A model generated the notes under the pieces. That model was not told the DNA's origin. It worked only from the letters and a program-made list of their open reading frames with translations, and ran no database searches. Source: Azoarcus sp. CIB (GTDB taxonomy: Bacteria > Pseudomonadota > Gammaproteobacteria > Burkholderiales > Rhodocyclaceae). From it: DNA of 64,000 nucleotides. This document shows, one piece after another, positions 26,290 to 36,134 of this stretch. The stretch's first letter is position 1; each line of letters opens with the position of its first letter. Location: positions 1,240,001 to 1,304,000 of the forward strand of contig NZ_CP011072.1 of NCBI RefSeq assembly GCF_001190925.1, given 5' to 3'. The position numbers were made by a program, and so were the translations under genes.

Positions 26290-28107
26290 ATGCGCTTCCT
26301 CGACCAGCCGCCGCGCTACCTGTTCTTCACCGGCAAGGGCGGGGTCGGCAAGACCTCGCTCGCCTGCGCCACTGCAATCCATCTTGCCGGACTTGGCCGC
26401 AAGGTGCTGTTGGTGAGCACCGATCCGGCCTCGAACGTCGGCCAGGTCTTCGGGCAGGAGATCGGCAACGTGCTGACGCCGATCGCCGCCGTGCCCCATC
26501 TCACCGCGCTGGAAATCGATCCGCAGGCCGCCGCGCAGGCCTACCGCGACCGCATCGTCGGCCCGGTGCGCGGCGTGCTGCCGGACGACGTCGTGCGCGG
26601 CATCGAGGAGCAGCTTTCGGGCGCGTGCACGACCGAGATTGCCGCCTTCGACGAATTCACCGGGCTACTGACCGATTCGCAGCTCACGACCGGTTTCGAG
26701 CATGTGGTGTTCGACACCGCGCCGACCGGCCACACGATCCGCCTGCTGCAGCTGCCTGCCGCGTGGTCGGGATTTCTCGCGAACAACACCGAAGGGGCGT
26801 CCTGCCTCGGTCCGCTGGCCGGGTTGCAGAAGCAGCGCGAGCAATATTCGTCCGCCGTCGCGGCGCTTGCGGACGCCGCGCGCACGCGGCTGGTGCTGGT
26901 CGCACGCGCCCAGGCCTCGACGCTGCGCGAAGTGGCGCGCACGCATGCCGAGCTGGCCGCCATCGGACTCAGCCGCCAGTTCCTGGTCATCAATGGCGTC
27001 CTGTCCGACGACGAGGCCGCGCGCGCGGACGGACTGGCCGCGGCGGTGCTGCGTCGCGAGCGGGATGCGCTCGCCGCGCTGCCCGAGCCGCTGCGCGGGC
27101 TGCCGACCGACTACGTGCCGTTGATGCCCTTCAACCTCGTCGGGCTGGCGGCATTGCGTAGCCTGCTGGGCGTGACCGGTGCGCAGGCCTGCGACTCGCC
27201 GGGTGACGAGCGGTCACCGGCGGCGCACGGGTTGCCGAATCTCGCGGGCCTCGTCGACGGCATCGCCGCGGAAGGCCATGGGCTGGTGATGCTGATGGGG
27301 AAGGGCGGGGTCGGAAAGACCACGCTCGCCGCCGCGATCGCGGTCGAACTCGCGCACCGCGGCTTTCCGGTACATCTGACAACCTCCGACCCCGCCGCGC
27401 ACCTCGCGGAGACGCTCGAGGGTTCGTTGGGGAACCTCATCGTCAGCCGTATCGACCCGCAGGTCGAGACGGAGCGCTATCGCCGGCATGTGCTGGAGAC
27501 GAGCGGCAAGGATCTGGATGCGCACGGACGCGCGATGCTCGAGGAGGACCTGCGTTCGCCCTGCACCGAGGAGATCGCCGTCTTCCAGGCCTTCTCGCGC
27601 GTGATCCGCGAAGCGGGGAACAGGTTCGTCGTGATGGATACGGCCCCCACCGGGCACACGCTGCTGCTGCTCGATGCCACCGGCGCGTATCACAAGGAGA
27701 TCGCGCGCCACATGGACAAGAGCGGCATCACGCACTTCACGACGCCCATGATGCAGCTGCAGGATCCGCAGCAGACCAAGGTGCTGATCGTGACGCTCGC
27801 CGAGACCACGCCGGTGCTGGAGGCCGCGAACCTGCAGGCCGACCTGCGTCGCGCGGGCATCGAGCCGTGGGCGTGGATCATCAACAACAGCCTTGCCGCT
27901 GCGCGAACCGACGCACCCGTGCTGCGCCGGCGCGCCGCGCAGGAGTGGCCGCAGATCGAGGCCGTGCGGGAGCACCACGCCAGGCGCGTCGCGCTGGTGC
28001 CGGTGCAGGCGGACGAGCCGGTGGGCGTACCGCGCCTGCTGGTGCTGGCCGAAGGGGGCGCCGGCAAACAAACAAAAATGGAAGGAAACGATGTCCGTAC
28101 AGTGTGA
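26290..28107 (+). CDS. arsA: ArsA arsenite-stimulated ATPase
   Basis: 605 aa with two homologous halves. P-loops GKGGVGKT at residues 15-22 and 337-344, and two DTAPTGHT switch motifs. Cys residues in SGACTTEI, ASCLGPL and RSPCTEEI correspond to the arsenite-binding triad. It would energise efflux through Acr3. The last 17 bp overlap the acr3 start. Confidence 0.95.
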   Translation: MRFLDQPPRYLFFTGKGGVGKTSLACATAIHLAGLGRKVLLVSTDPASNVGQVFGQEIGNVLTPIAAVPHLTALEIDPQAAAQAYRDRIVGPVRGVLPDDVVRGIEEQLSGACTTEIAAFDEFTGLLTDSQLTTGFEHVVFDTAPTGHTIRLLQLPAAWSGFLANNTEGASCLGPLAGLQKQREQYSSAVAALADAARTRLVLVARAQASTLREVARTHAELAAIGLSRQFLVINGVLSDDEAARADGLAAAVLRRERDALAALPEPLRGLPTDYVPLMPFNLVGLAALRSLLGVTGAQACDSPGDERSPAAHGLPNLAGLVDGIAAEGHGLVMLMGKGGVGKTTLAAAIAVELAHRGFPVHLTTSDPAAHLAETLEGSLGNLIVSRIDPQVETERYRRHVLETSGKDLDAHGRAMLEEDLRSPCTEEIAVFQAFSRVIREAGNRFVVMDTAPTGHTLLLLDATGAYHKEIARHMDKSGITHFTTPMMQLQDPQQTKVLIVTLAETTPVLEAANLQADLRRAGIEPWAWIINNSLAAARTDAPVLRRRAAQEWPQIEAVREHHARRVALVPVQADEPVGVPRLLVLAEGGAGKQTKMEGNDVRTV

Positions 28108-29197
28108 AGTCACGGGAAAGCGCGCCGCGCCGGCGCCGATGAGCGTCTTCGAGCGCTATCTCACCGTCTGGGTGTTCCTGTGCATCGTCGCCGGCATCGC
28201 GTTCGGCCAGATGGCGCCGGCGCTGTTCCAGGCCATCGGGCGGATGGAGGTCGCGCAGGTGAACCTGCCGGTCGGGGTGCTGATCTGGGTGATGATCATC
28301 CCGATGCTGATGAAGGTCGATTTCGGCGCCCTGCACGAGATCCGCGGCCACATGCGCGGCATCGGCGTGACGCTGGTGGTGAACTGGCTGGTGAAGCCGT
28401 TCTCGATGGCGCTGCTGGGGTGGTTTTTCATCCGTCACCTGTTCGCGCCCTGGCTGCCCGCCGAGCAGATCGACAGCTACGTCGCGGGCCTGATCCTGCT
28501 CGCCGCTGCGCCATGCACGGCGATGGTGTTCGTGTGGAGCCGGCTCACCAACGGCGACCCGATCTTCACGCTGTCCCAGGTCGCGCTCAACGACGCGATC
28601 ATGGTGGTCGCATTCGCCCCCATCGTTGCCGTGCTGCTGGGTATGTCGGCGATCATCGTGCCGTGGGACACGCTGTTCACGTCGGTCGTGCTGTACATCG
28701 TGATTCCCGTCGCGCTCGCGCAGGTCGCGCGTAAGGCGCTGCTGGCGCGCGGGCAGGCGGCCTTCGACGCGGCGATGGAGCGCATCGGCCCGTGGTCGAT
28801 CAGTGCGCTGCTGGTGACGCTGGTGCTGCTCTTCGCCTTCCAGGGCGAGGCGATCCTCGCGCAGCCGCTGGTGATCGCGTTGCTGGCGGTGCCGATCCTG
28901 ATCCAGGTGTTCTTCAATTCCTCGCTCGCCTACCTGCTCAACCGCGCGGTGGGGGAGAAACACAGCGTTGCCTGCCCCTCCGCGCTGATCGGCGCGTCGA
29001 ACTTCTTCGAACTCGCGGTGGCCGCAGCGATCAGCCTGTTCGGCTTCGAGTCCGGTGCGGCGCTGGCGACGGTCGTGGGCGTGCTGATCGAGGTGCCGGT
29101 GATGCTGCTGGTCGTGCGCGTCGTCAATGCCAGCAAGGGGTGGTACGAGGCGGGCGCAGCGGCCCCGGCGGCGGCAGGCCGTCGCGGCGGCGCCTGA
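28091..29197 (+). CDS. acr3: Acr3-type arsenite efflux permease
   Basis: 368 aa, ten membrane segments. It contains the conserved TM4 cysteine in AAAPCTAMVFVWS and the GEKHSVACPSALIGASNFFELAVA block of Acr3. It exports arsenite. A GGAA-type ribosome site lies within the end of arsA. Last recognisable gene before the accessory island. Confidence 0.95.
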   Translation: MSVQCEVTGKRAAPAPMSVFERYLTVWVFLCIVAGIAFGQMAPALFQAIGRMEVAQVNLPVGVLIWVMIIPMLMKVDFGALHEIRGHMRGIGVTLVVNWLVKPFSMALLGWFFIRHLFAPWLPAEQIDSYVAGLILLAAAPCTAMVFVWSRLTNGDPIFTLSQVALNDAIMVVAFAPIVAVLLGMSAIIVPWDTLFTSVVLYIVIPVALAQVARKALLARGQAAFDAAMERIGPWSISALLVTLVLLFAFQGEAILAQPLVIALLAVPILIQVFFNSSLAYLLNRAVGEKHSVACPSALIGASNFFELAVAAAISLFGFESGAALATVVGVLIEVPVMLLVVRVVNASKGWYEAGAAAPAAAGRRGGA

Positions 29198-29663
29198 CCC
29201 GGACGAGGGCGCATGCGCTGTTCGCCTGCAAATTGGCCGAGGCGGACTCCGGGTTGATCGCAGGATAGGTATGGCGGCAGGTCGGTTGGAACGGCCAATG
29301 AGACGACGAACCGTGACTGGCAGGGTCCGGCTATCAAGCGACGTAGCGACTGAGAAATTTCGCCCACCGCGATCGGCGGGTAACCGATCTTGGACCGGTC
29401 GGCTGTCTGTCGTCGAACTCGGACAAGTCCTCGGCCTCAACGGTCATTGGGCTGCTGCTCGGCCAACGGCCGCAATGAATCCGCGATCGGTCATCTGCCG
29501 CAGAGCAGGAAACCGTCGCTAATGACAGCTTTCAAGTTCACCATATAGCCGAACCCGCCCTAAAGCGGACATGACGCGCAGCGAACGCTCCGCAAGCGGT
29601 CCCGGTGTCGGTTTTACCATTGGAACTCGGTGAGCAATGAATCCCGAGAGATAAAGGACGCAG
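29198..29663. other. Intergenic junction between ars operon and accessory island
   Basis: No convincing gene in 466 bp. Short frames on both strands lack family features. The texture resembles decayed mobile DNA, and base composition drops toward the right. An AAAGGA ribosome site just before 29664 serves the following gene. No clear terminator for the ars operon was seen. Confidence 0.4.
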
Positions 29664-32600
29664 ATGCTGCTAGTCCCGCGTACATGCGTGCGCCAATCCG
29701 ACGTCAAAGGTGAGACGATTGTAGAGCCAATGCCGCTGAGCGACACGCGAGACTTGACGGCATACGTGTTGCTCGGCGATCCCGGCTTGGGCAAGAGCGA
29801 GGCGTTCCGGCAGGAAGCCGATGCTGGCGGGGGCCATCGCATCAGCTCGGGCGATTTTTTGGCGCTGGATCATCCTGAACTGAAGGACTCGCCGCTACCC
29901 GTGTTCATCGACGGCCTTGACGAAACGCGGGCGGGCACAGTGGACGGCAGGGTTCCGCTGGACAACATCCGCAAGAAGCTGCAGCTGCTGGGATGCCGCA
30001 GCTTCCGCCTCTCGTGCCGCGCTGCCGACTGGCTGGGGAACCCGGACGCGACCAAGCTGCAGTCCCTACTACCCGCGAGCAAACAGGTCCAAGTTTTCAC
30101 CTTGCAGCCACTGACGTCGGCCGACGTCGCCGCCATCCTTCCGACTAACCACGGAATCACCGATCCGCAGGCCTTCATCAACTCGGCCGAACAACATGGA
30201 CTGACCGATCTTCTGTTCAACCCGCAGACCCTGGGCATGCTCGCTAAGGCGGTCGGTCCGGACAACCGCTGGCCGGAGACTCGACCGGCTGTTTACGAAA
30301 TGGCCTGCGAGCGGCTGGTGCAGGAGCACAACGAGGAGCACGTCGCCGCCACTCGCAAAACCGCGCCGGATCAAGGCGCGCTTCAACGGGCTGCCGCCTA
30401 CCTCTGTGCCATCCAACTGATCGCAGACCTCGCCGGCTTCACGCACCTGCCGAACCATCCGGACCGGGTGCTCAGACTGAACGCCGTGCCCAATCCCGAA
30501 GGACTGCCGCTGGACGAAGCATTGGCCAGCCGCCTGTTCAAGTCGATAGGGCGCGATGTGTTCACCGCTGTGCACCGGACCGTGGCCGAATTCCTTGCCG
30601 CCCGCTGCCTGGCCGATCGCCTCGACGGGAAGCTCACGCTACGGCGTGTGCTCGCGCTGATCTGCGGCTCAGACGGCGGGGTTGTCAGCAGCATGCGCGG
30701 CCTGGCCGGTTGGCTGGCATCAATGTCCCCCGCGGCGCGGATCCCTCTCGCCCGGCTCGATTCGCTTGGCGTCCTCCTGTACGGGGACGCGGAGGGTTTC
30801 TCGATCGCGGAAAAGTCGGCGTTGATGGAGCGGCTCGGCGGCGACATCGCGGTTTCAGCGTCGTTCCGCTGGTACGAATGGGGCGGCCGGCCGTTTGCGG
30901 CGTTGGTGACGCCGGAGATGGGTTCGGTGGTCAGCCAGAGGATGGCCGCCGCCGACCGCTCGGAGAACGGTCAACTCCTCGTGCTTGCCCTGCTCGAAGG
31001 ACTGCTCGACGCGCCACCGGACACCGGACTGACGCCTCTCCTGCTGTCCATGGTCCGGGATGCGTCCCGGTGGCCAGCCGTGCGCGGGCGGGCCTTGAAA
31101 ATCTATCGACGTTGGGTTGGCGTGAACGATCCTTCCCTGCGCACCTTGCTGGACGATATCGGCACCGGCGCGGTGACGGACAGCGACGACGAATTGCTTG
31201 GAGCACTGCTCAAGGCGATGTACCCGCGAGCGCTTCCGTCCGCTGATCTCCCAGCATTCCTTCATCCGCCGAAACGGGAAAACCTCATCGGCAATTACAC
31301 GATGTTCTGGCGGCGCGACCTGGATCGGATCGACGCCGCGGAGGCTCCAGGCTTGCTGGACGCGTTCGCCGCGCGTACAGACCTACGCAAAGGAGCCCGC
31401 CTGCGTGAGTACGCCAAGGCCGTCGGCAGCGTGCTGGCCCGCGTGCTGAAGGAAAGCGGTGACAAAACTCCCGACGATCGATTGCTGAACTGGCTTGACG
31501 CCACTTGCGGCAAGCACGCGGAGAGCTTGCTGGAAAACGATGACAAGCTGATGGTCCAGCAATGGTTGGAAGCACGCCCGAAGCGCTACTTCTCGCTTCT
31601 AGACCTCGCATTGACGCGGTACGCAAACAAGCAGAACCGAATTTGGCCAGCCGAGGCCCGGCTGCACGGGACCAAGGCGCCGGCGAACGAGGCCGCGTGG
31701 TGGCTTGCCAAGACCCAAGCGACCGACGATGAGGCGTGGGCAAAGGAGTACTTCGTCCAGGCTCTCCATGCCATCACCAACGAGTCCGGAACCGAACTCG
31801 AGGAATTGCTGGTCGCCTGCGAAAACCTCGCGGCGTCGCGCGGGTGGCAAGACTCGCTCGCCGGCAGGCTTACTTGCAGCTTCGACGATTGGCAGTGGAA
31901 ATTGGACGAAGCCGCACGCCGGCAGGAACATGAGCGCGAGGCCGCCGAACGGCGCGATTCTTATCGCGCACGGCTGGCCGATTTCTCACTGCCGCTGGCG
32001 CCGCTTGCCGTCCTGAGTCCCGTGGCCGAGGTGTACGCACACAGACACTACGACGTCGATGGCGAAACGCCGCAGGAAAGGCTGGCCAGCCTCTTCGCGG
32101 GCGACGAGGAATTGGTCCAGGCCGCGCTCGCGGCGCTGCGTAACACGATCGGTCGGGCGGACTTGCCGTCCGTGGAAGAAACTCTGGCCGCCATCGCCGA
32201 GGACAAGGTGATGGTGCTGAACGCGCCGGCGTTGATCAGCCTGGAGATGGCCTATCGTCAAGATCACGCGTTCCTCGACTCGCTCTCCGACGAGCGCCTC
32301 GTGGCCGCATTGGTTGCCCATTTGGTTCACTCGGTCGAAGGCCACGACACATGGGTGGCTGCGGCGGTCGCATCCCGACCGCAATGCATGGCCGACGCCT
32401 TGAGCGCCTACCTCACAGCCGCGATGCAATGGAAGACCCGCACCCCGCATGCCACGCACCTGTTCCGCGACCAAGCCTATGCTGAAGTCACGAGGAGGTG
32501 CTTGCTGCCGCTCCTCGCGCAGATCCCCTTGCGAGCGCGCCCCAACCTCCGCAGCGCACTCACGGATATGCTTCACGCCGCGCTGACGCTACCCGCGCGC

Positions 32601-33680
32601 GACGAGCTGCTTCCCCTCATTAAGGCCCGGGTCGACGCGCCGAAAGTTGACGGGCCGCAGCGCGCGTACTGGCTGGGCGCAGGCTTGCTCTTGGACCCGG
32701 ATCACTACCTTCTGCAGGCCAGCTGCTACTTGCAGCGCCGAGCGCCGGCCGTTCAGCACCTCGCCCGTTTCCTGCACTATCGCCGTGAGGTCGGCGGCGA
32801 CGGGATTCCGCGCCCGTCGAACGTGCTGGGTTTTCTGATCGAGCATTTCGCCGTCGGCTGCTCGCCTGCGCAGTTCGACGGCTCGGGCTGGGTGAGCCCC
32901 GAAATGAATCGGGCCGATCTCGTCAAGCGCTTCCTCAACGAATTGGCGGGCAGGCCGGATGCAGAGAGCGCCGAGCTGCTCAAGCGCCTCGCGAGACTTC
33001 CGGCGCTCGCCGAATGGGCATCAAAGCTGCGGGAGGCCCGAGCTGCCCAGCAGGTCGTGCGGCGCGATGCAACTTACGAGCGGCCCATGTGGCCGCAGGT
33101 TTGCACGGCCTTGCAGCAGGGGGCGCCCTCCAGCCCAGCAGAGATCGCCGCCGTCGTGAACGACACGATCGAAGACCTGAAGGAACAGGTTCGCCGTAGC
33201 GACCTTAACCTGAACCATCAATACTGGAACGCCGATTCGCACAAGAAGGCAACAACGCCTCGCCATGAAGAGCTTTGCCGCGACACGTTCGCTGACCAGT
33301 TGCGCGTCCGGCTGGAGCGATTCGAGATTGCCTGCTTGCCCGAGGCCTACCATGCCGACGGCAAGCGCTCCGACGTGTGGTGCACCACCGGCACCCTGGG
33401 TGGCGTGCCGATCGAGGTCAAACTCGATCGGCATCGCGAACTGTGGTCCGCCACACGTGGACAGCTGATAGCGCGCTATTCGACCGATCCCCGGGCTAAA
33501 GGGCGCGGAATTTACGTCGTTCTCTGGTTTGGCGACCCGAAGCAGGTTCCCCTGTCGCCCTCGGGCGTGCGAACCCAGACGCCCGACGAACTCCAGGCAA
33601 TGTTGGAGGCGGGCTTGTCGGAGGAAGAGAAGCGCTCCATCACGATCCACGTGCTCGATTGTTCGGTGCGAGGGAAGTAA
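29664..33680 (+). CDS. Large STAND (NACHT-like) NTPase with C-terminal PD-(D/E)XK nuclease-like domain
   Basis: 1338 aa. A short N-terminus precedes P-loop GDPGLGKS (residues 38-45) and Walker B VFIDGLDE (80-87), followed by SFRLSCRAADW, a NACHT-type sensor arginine region. A long helical middle (about 330-1180) looks HEAT/TPR-like. At the C-terminus, D1237-x13-E1251-V-K1253 within KRSDVWC and GVPIEVKLD matches the PD-(D/E)XK nuclease core, with following RGQLIARYSTDPRAKGRGIYVVLWF as in the family. The ATP-binding module is almost at the N-terminus and the nuclease at the far end, the reverse of Avs proteins. A role in anti-phage defence is inferred from the architecture and neighbours. Confidence 0.75.
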   Translation: MLLVPRTCVRQSDVKGETIVEPMPLSDTRDLTAYVLLGDPGLGKSEAFRQEADAGGGHRISSGDFLALDHPELKDSPLPVFIDGLDETRAGTVDGRVPLDNIRKKLQLLGCRSFRLSCRAADWLGNPDATKLQSLLPASKQVQVFTLQPLTSADVAAILPTNHGITDPQAFINSAEQHGLTDLLFNPQTLGMLAKAVGPDNRWPETRPAVYEMACERLVQEHNEEHVAATRKTAPDQGALQRAAAYLCAIQLIADLAGFTHLPNHPDRVLRLNAVPNPEGLPLDEALASRLFKSIGRDVFTAVHRTVAEFLAARCLADRLDGKLTLRRVLALICGSDGGVVSSMRGLAGWLASMSPAARIPLARLDSLGVLLYGDAEGFSIAEKSALMERLGGDIAVSASFRWYEWGGRPFAALVTPEMGSVVSQRMAAADRSENGQLLVLALLEGLLDAPPDTGLTPLLLSMVRDASRWPAVRGRALKIYRRWVGVNDPSLRTLLDDIGTGAVTDSDDELLGALLKAMYPRALPSADLPAFLHPPKRENLIGNYTMFWRRDLDRIDAAEAPGLLDAFAARTDLRKGARLREYAKAVGSVLARVLKESGDKTPDDRLLNWLDATCGKHAESLLENDDKLMVQQWLEARPKRYFSLLDLALTRYANKQNRIWPAEARLHGTKAPANEAAWWLAKTQATDDEAWAKEYFVQALHAITNESGTELEELLVACENLAASRGWQDSLAGRLTCSFDDWQWKLDEAARRQEHEREAAERRDSYRARLADFSLPLAPLAVLSPVAEVYAHRHYDVDGETPQERLASLFAGDEELVQAALAALRNTIGRADLPSVEETLAAIAEDKVMVLNAPALISLEMAYRQDHAFLDSLSDERLVAALVAHLVHSVEGHDTWVAAAVASRPQCMADALSAYLTAAMQWKTRTPHATHLFRDQAYAEVTRRCLLPLLAQIPLRARPNLRSALTDMLHAALTLPARDELLPLIKARVDAPKVDGPQRAYWLGAGLLLDPDHYLLQASCYLQRRAPAVQHLARFLHYRREVGGDGIPRPSNVLGFLIEHFAVGCSPAQFDGSGWVSPEMNRADLVKRFLNELAGRPDAESAELLKRLARLPALAEWASKLREARAAQQVVRRDATYERPMWPQVCTALQQGAPSSPAEIAAVVNDTIEDLKEQVRRSDLNLNHQYWNADSHKKATTPRHEELCRDTFADQLRVRLERFEIACLPEAYHADGKRSDVWCTTGTLGGVPIEVKLDRHRELWSATRGQLIARYSTDPRAKGRGIYVVLWFGDPKQVPLSPSGVRTQTPDELQAMLEAGLSEEEKRSITIHVLDCSVRGK

Positions 33681-34018
33681 GCCGCGGGCCTGTTGCTGGC
33701 GGTGGCGGCGAGAGCCTTCGTCGCAGCCAGACTAGGGGCCCGGGTCGAGGGCAAGAAAGCGTTCGGGCTAGGGCTGCTTCTCGCCGGGAGCACCGGGGCG
33801 ACCTGCATCTCCCAAGCGGTCGTAGCCGAAAGGCCAACGCGCCTTGACTGACTGCTTATCGGCCGACTGTCGAACTCCCGCTTGGGCACATTGCTATCTC
33901 GCATCTCGATTCCCCATACAGCTGAAGTTTCCAACTTCTTGCTGTACGTGAAATCGAGGCAGGGTCAGTTTGTTCACGCTCAGCGATACAGATGCCTGTC
34001 CATCGGCTTTTTTCCCAG
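33681..34018. other. Intergenic region in the accessory island
   Basis: 338 bp with no gene that I can support between two convergent genes. It contains short frames without recognisable features. No terminator hairpin with T-run was seen. Confidence 0.35.
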
Positions 34019-35413
34019 TTAGGACGGGATTCGCGTGGAGGCACGAAACGGCAACTGCGATGTCTCGCTTGCCGCAACGTCGCGATCGAAGTCCGCGCGC
34101 GTGTAATCGCGCGGGTAATAGGAGAAGCTCTTCAGGTCGAAATATGCATCTGCATCCATGTAGCGCCGAGACAATTCTAAACTTGCGGCCTCAGCCGACT
34201 TTGCGTCGAAATCATGGCTGAGGTGAATCATCGATATCCCGCTGTCGTTCGCGCTACTTGGGTCGACCGGCACGGCACCGCTCCTCGACCATTCACGCAA
34301 AAGAATGTCCGCAATTTTCGGCGGGCCATAGGCCACGACCGGGCCAACTGAAACTCCGGCGATCGAACCCTTGTGCTCATCGAGAAACGAACGCGTTTCG
34401 TCGAAAGTCCTGGTCGTTTCCCCGGCATAAAGCAAGACATTTACCTTGGCGGCGATGTCGTGATCGCCGCATGCCCTAAGCAAAGTGGACGCTCGCTCTA
34501 GGTAGCGATCCGGATCGCGCGATTTGCGCATGTTTAGGATTTGCGTCGGCGACGCCGTTTCGAGCCCGAGATCGAGCACCTTCATGCCTGCCTTGGCGAG
34601 ACAGGCGATCGTTTCAGGCGTGAGCGCATCGACGCGGCTTTCCGTCCGCCACGGGACATCGAGGCCGACGGCCCGCACCGCATTCGCTAGGCCGGTGCCC
34701 CAATTCTCATTGGGGGCGAACATCGATGATTGGAAATAGGGCCGGATCTCGCTGCCGCCATACTGGCTAGCAACCGTCGCAAGCGCGCTGGCAATCTGCT
34801 CCGGCGCCCGCAGCTTCCCAAGCCGGATATCCCGCTCCTCGCAGAAGGCGCAGCCCATGCCGCACCCGCGCGATGCCTCAATGCTTGGTTGATAGCGCTC
34901 AAAACCCGATACCAGAGGGTGGTTCAGGACGGAGTCTGGTGTCGGCGCAGGCAGGCGGCGCAAGTCCGGCGCGCTCGTGAGCAGGCTTTCTATAACCGGT
35001 TCTGCCAACCCTGGGACGAGCAGGTTCGCCTCGGGCAGTTTCGCGTGCAACCAGCCAGGATCCGGCCCAACCACCCAACGACCACCAACAATGATCCTGG
35101 CGTCCGGATCAACGCCGCGCACTAGCCGGCAAAAGGTCTGCGCCCACGGGAGGGCGTAGAAGCTTGGGATCGATAGCATCACCGGCAATCGAGACGGAAA
35201 CACGCCTTTGTCGAGCAGCATGCTCAGCACGTCGGCGGGTTCGTCGTGCTCGCCATGCACCAGCAGGGTCTCGATTCCCATGGCATCTAGGATCGTTGCC
35301 AGCGACAATGCGCCGTAGTTGAGATAGAGCTGCCGACGCGCAAGCATATGATCGCGCCTCTTGGGCGACAACATACCGGCGGATACGAATGCAACTGTAT
35401 TCGAGCGCTTCAT
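34019..35413 (-). CDS. Radical SAM protein with cobalamin-binding-like N-terminal domain
   Basis: About 464 aa from MKRSNTVAFVSAG. Residues 1-170 resemble a B12-binding Rossmann-like domain (YLNYGALSLATILDAMGIETLLVHG, DPDARIIVGGRWV). The radical SAM core starts with SIEASRGCGMGCAFCEERD, a canonical C-x3-C-x2-C cluster motif, followed by TESRVDALTPETIACLAKAGMKVLDLGLETAS. This is the layout of class B methylases and related cobalamin radical enzymes. The substrate is unknown. It is divergent, by 43 bp, from a thymidylate-kinase-like gene, suggesting linked function on nucleotides. Confidence 0.8.
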   Translation of the reverse strand: MKRSNTVAFVSAGMLSPKRRDHMLARRQLYLNYGALSLATILDAMGIETLLVHGEHDEPADVLSMLLDKGVFPSRLPVMLSIPSFYALPWAQTFCRLVRGVDPDARIIVGGRWVVGPDPGWLHAKLPEANLLVPGLAEPVIESLLTSAPDLRRLPAPTPDSVLNHPLVSGFERYQPSIEASRGCGMGCAFCEERDIRLGKLRAPEQIASALATVASQYGGSEIRPYFQSSMFAPNENWGTGLANAVRAVGLDVPWRTESRVDALTPETIACLAKAGMKVLDLGLETASPTQILNMRKSRDPDRYLERASTLLRACGDHDIAAKVNVLLYAGETTRTFDETRSFLDEHKGSIAGVSVGPVVAYGPPKIADILLREWSRSGAVPVDPSSANDSGISMIHLSHDFDAKSAEAASLELSRRYMDADAYFDLKSFSYYPRDYTRADFDRDVAASETSQLPFRASTRIPS

Positions 35414-35456
35414 TGAAATATCATTGTTTGTTTGAGTTGGACCGGAAAGGGTACAC

Positions 35457-36068
35457 GTGCCATTTGTAAGTATCGAGGGCATCGATGGTAGCGGGAAGAC
35501 CGTGCAGGTTAGGCTGCTTGTTGAACGCCTTAGAAGTACCGGCCTGACGGTGCTACAGACAAAGGAACCGGATGGGGGGCAATTGGGTGCGGAGGTGCGG
35601 GCGATCCTGACGCGCCCCGACCGCCGACTCGCCCCGGCAGAGCAGCTCCTGCTGGTAAGCGCTGCTCGATTTGATCATGTGCGCAGCGTTATTCGGCCGG
35701 CATTGACGAACGGCCATTGGGTCGTCTCCGATCGCTTCATCGATTCGACTTACGCGTTTCAGGTCGCGGTGTCCGACGTCGATCTCCACCAGATGTTCCG
35801 GGCGACCCGCGACATCGTCGTGGGGCCCACACTCCCGGACCTGACGATCATCCTCGACCTTCCGCTTGAGGTGGCTCGTGGCCGGAGGGGACTGCGCCGC
35901 GACGGCGTTCTCGACCCGGCGGAAGCGACTCGGGACTTTGCCGCCATCCGCGAAGGTCTGCTCGCGGTGGCATGCGAGGACCCCCGACGCTGCCATGTCG
36001 TCGACGCGAACCAGACGCCGGGCGCGGTGGCACACGATATCTGGTGCATCATCGAACGCTTGCTATGA
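35457..36068 (+). CDS. Thymidylate kinase-like nucleotide kinase
   Basis: 203 aa beginning with GTG after a GGAAAGG site. P-loop EGIDGSGKT (residues 7-15), the Tmk motif TKEPDGGQLG and DRFIDSTYAFQ, with a shortened lid region (ARGRRGLRRDG). The family phosphorylates dTMP. The housekeeping tmk normally lies with holB, so this is probably a second, specialised copy. It is divergent from the radical SAM gene and 66 bp upstream of a STAND NTPase gene. Confidence 0.85.
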   Translation: MPFVSIEGIDGSGKTVQVRLLVERLRSTGLTVLQTKEPDGGQLGAEVRAILTRPDRRLAPAEQLLLVSAARFDHVRSVIRPALTNGHWVVSDRFIDSTYAFQVAVSDVDLHQMFRATRDIVVGPTLPDLTIILDLPLEVARGRRGLRRDGVLDPAEATRDFAAIREGLLAVACEDPRRCHVVDANQTPGAVAHDIWCIIERLL

Positions 36069-36134
36069 CGCGCCGCTGCGAGTCGGCGAACGGACATCGC
36101 CAATCACCACCGATATGAAACCCGGAGCCTCTTC

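Noticed and set aside
34019-35413. Prokaryotic viperin (pVip) identity for the radical SAM protein
   Set aside because: Viperins lack a B12-binding-like N-terminal domain and have a different cluster-motif context; only the pairing with a nucleotide kinase is similar.
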